Shown here: piece after piece, positions 62,824-64,000 of the stretch
How the letters are laid out: the number at the start of each line of letters is the position of its first letter
How positions within the stretch are numbered: position 1 is the stretch's first letter
Assembly: GCF_000182645.1 (NCBI RefSeq)
Contig: NZ_ACQA01000001.1
Coordinates: 1,860,001-1,924,000 of the forward strand
From: Brucella intermedia LMG 3301
GTDB lineage: Bacteria > Pseudomonadota > Alphaproteobacteria > Rhizobiales > Rhizobiaceae
Length of the DNA: 64,000 nucleotides
Direction: 5' to 3'
The notes under the pieces: generated by a model
Database searches by the model: none
The model's input: only the letters and a program-made list of their open reading frames with translations
What the model was told of the DNA's origin: nothing
Program-made: the position numbers and the translations under genes

Positions 62824-64000
62824 ATGAAATGTCTCGCATTGGCAACAGCGGCGCTTTTCGCCGCCACGGCTATCTCGTCGGCGGCGGAAATTTCCGACGG
62901 CAAGGTCAAGATCGGTATTCTGAACGACCAGTCCGGCGTCTATGCCGATTTCGGCGGCAAATGGTCGTTCGAAGCTGCCAAGATGGCTGCCGAGGATTTC
63001 GGCGGCAAGGTGCTCGATGCGCCGATTGAAATCATCACGGCCGACCACCAGAACAAGCCGGACGTGGCCTCGAACATTGCGCGCCAGTGGTACGACACCG
63101 AGCAGGTCGATTCCATCATGGAACTGACGACCTCGTCGGTCGGCCTCGCGGTGCAGGCCCTGTCGAAGGACAAGAAAAAGATCACGATCAACACCGGCGC
63201 AGCCACCTCGGAACTGACCGGCAAGCAGTGCACGCCCTATGGCTTCCACTGGGCCTATGACACCCATGCGCTCGCCGTCGGCACCGGCGGCTCGCTCGTG
63301 CAGCAGGGCGGCGATACCTGGTACTTCCTCACCGCCGACTATGCTTTCGGCTATTCGCTGGAAGAGCAGACGACCAAGTTCGTGGAATCCAAGGGCGGCA
63401 AGGTGCTGGGTTCGGTGCGCCACCCGCTGGCGACCACCGATTATTCCTCCTTCCTGCTGCAGGCACAGGCCTCCGGCGCGAAAGTGGTCGGTCTCGCCAA
63501 TGCCGGTCTCGACACCTCCAACGCCATCAAGCAGGCGGCGGAATTCGGCATCGTTGCTGGCGGACAGCGCCTTGCAGCCCTGCTCTTCACGCTTGCCGAA
63601 GTGCATGGCCTCGGCCTCGAAGCCGCACAGGGGCTGACGCTGACAGAAGGCTTCTATTGGGACCGCGACGATGAATCGCGTGAATTCGGCAAGCGCTTCT
63701 TCGAGCGCACGGGCCGCATGCCGAACATGATTCAGGCAGGCACCTATTCTGCCGTCACGCAATATCTGAAGGCGATCAAGGAAGCAGGCACCGACGAAAC
63801 CGAAGCCGTAGCCAAGAAGCTGCATGAAATGCCGGTCGAAGACGTCTTCGCCCGCCACGGCAAGGTCGGCCCCAACGGACGCATGATCTACGACATGTAT
63901 CTGATGGAAGTGAAAAAGCCTGATGAAAGCAAGGCGCCTTGGGATTATTATAAGGTCCTTGCCACCATTCCCGGCGATCAGGCCTACATGAAGCCGGAAG
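62824..64000 (+). CDS. ABC transporter substrate-binding protein, branched-chain amino acid type (3' end outside window)
   Basis: At least 392 codons, still open at the window end. The ATG at 62824 has GGGAGGAGC upstream. The signal peptide is MKCLALATAALFAATAISSA, and the mature part begins AEISDGKVKIGILNDQSGVYAD, typical of the LivK/HAAT-type family. Further marks are KMAAEDFGGKVLDAPIEI, DVASNIARQWYDTEQVD and YFLTADYAFGYSLEEQ. Such proteins often bind aromatic acids, amides or branched-chain amino acids. Permease and ATPase genes probably follow beyond base 64000. A LysR gene is divergent. Confidence 0.9.
   Translation, partial: MKCLALATAALFAATAISSAAEISDGKVKIGILNDQSGVYADFGGKWSFEAAKMAAEDFGGKVLDAPIEIITADHQNKPDVASNIARQWYDTEQVDSIMELTTSSVGLAVQALSKDKKKITINTGAATSELTGKQCTPYGFHWAYDTHALAVGTGGSLVQQGGDTWYFLTADYAFGYSLEEQTTKFVESKGGKVLGSVRHPLATTDYSSFLLQAQASGAKVVGLANAGLDTSNAIKQAAEFGIVAGGQRLAALLFTLAEVHGLGLEAAQGLTLTEGFYWDRDDESREFGKRFFERTGRMPNMIQAGTYSAVTQYLKAIKEAGTDETEAVAKKLHEMPVEDVFARHGKVGPNGRMIYDMYLMEVKKPDESKAPWDYYKVLATIPGDQAYMKPE

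Noticed and set aside
1..64000. tRNA, rRNA, CRISPR arrays, prophage or insertion sequences
   Set aside because: No cloverleaf with a TTCGANNC arm, no regularly spaced repeats and no transposase, integrase or phage motifs were seen.

Overview
The window reads as an alphaproteobacterial (Rhizobiales) metabolic island. It is most likely the second chromosome of a Brucella strain in the broad sense, including the former Ochrobactrum. The reasons are family-level and come from memory, not from a search. A 520-residue D-aminopeptidase has the Ochrobactrum anthropi Dap layout. A ChvE-GguA-GguB sugar transporter sits beside a GguC-type enzyme. A complete five-step hut cluster is present. There are roughly 105-bp palindromic repeats like the Bru-RS elements of Brucella. 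I see no rRNA, tRNA, CRISPR, phage or insertion sequence.

Layout. 1-108: start of a periplasmic binding protein. 447-6016: an amaA / LysR / hglS / amaB module for pipecolate and lysine breakdown through 2-aminoadipate and 2-oxoadipate. 6212-7096: purU. 7284-10982: an amino-sugar operon (GntR regulator, SIS deaminase-like protein, nagA, second SIS protein) with ATGA overlaps. 11065-16376: an RND efflux operon with two adaptors, the first frameshifted. 16657-19267: a YdeP-type molybdopterin oxidoreductase with two frameshifts plus a 99-residue partner. 19485-20630: lldD. 20824-21681: an outer-membrane beta-barrel. 21734-24850: an Lrp regulator divergent from alr-dadA. 24869-26891: a cupin-XRE regulator divergent from an omega-aminotransferase. 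26959-35079: hutC, hutF, hutI, hutH, hutG, hutU, hutD, followed by a D-amino-acid transaminase. 36446-46008: chvE-gguAB and the enzymes of oxidative galactose/arabinose breakdown. 46343-51664: ytfQRT-yjfF transporter and a FadR-type regulator. 51767-54599: osmC-like, dap and DUF72 genes. 54926-56611: a thiamine-diphosphate enzyme. 56663-60854: an AapJ-like binding protein and a three-domain kinase / M23 / class III aminotransferase fusion, divergent from an AsnC regulator. 61540-64000: a 29-residue membrane peptide, a LysR regulator, and a branched-chain-type binding protein that runs off the window.

Most genes feed amino acids or sugars into central metabolism. Four products handle D-amino acids (Alr, DadA, Dat, Dap). 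Lysine or pipecolate would flow AmaA -> AmaB -> (a transaminase not seen here) -> HglS. The fusion protein could supply the same semialdehyde from hydroxylysine, which is inference. Histidine is degraded completely to glutamate and formate. Galactose or arabinose enters through two ABC importers and is oxidised by dehydrogenase, dehydratase, DgoK and DgoA, with GguC for the arabinose branch.

A notable quality or evolution signal is five single-base frameshifts in four genes. All lie in minus-strand genes and each is repaired by removing one base from a plus-strand C run. They look like sequence errors or very recent mutations.
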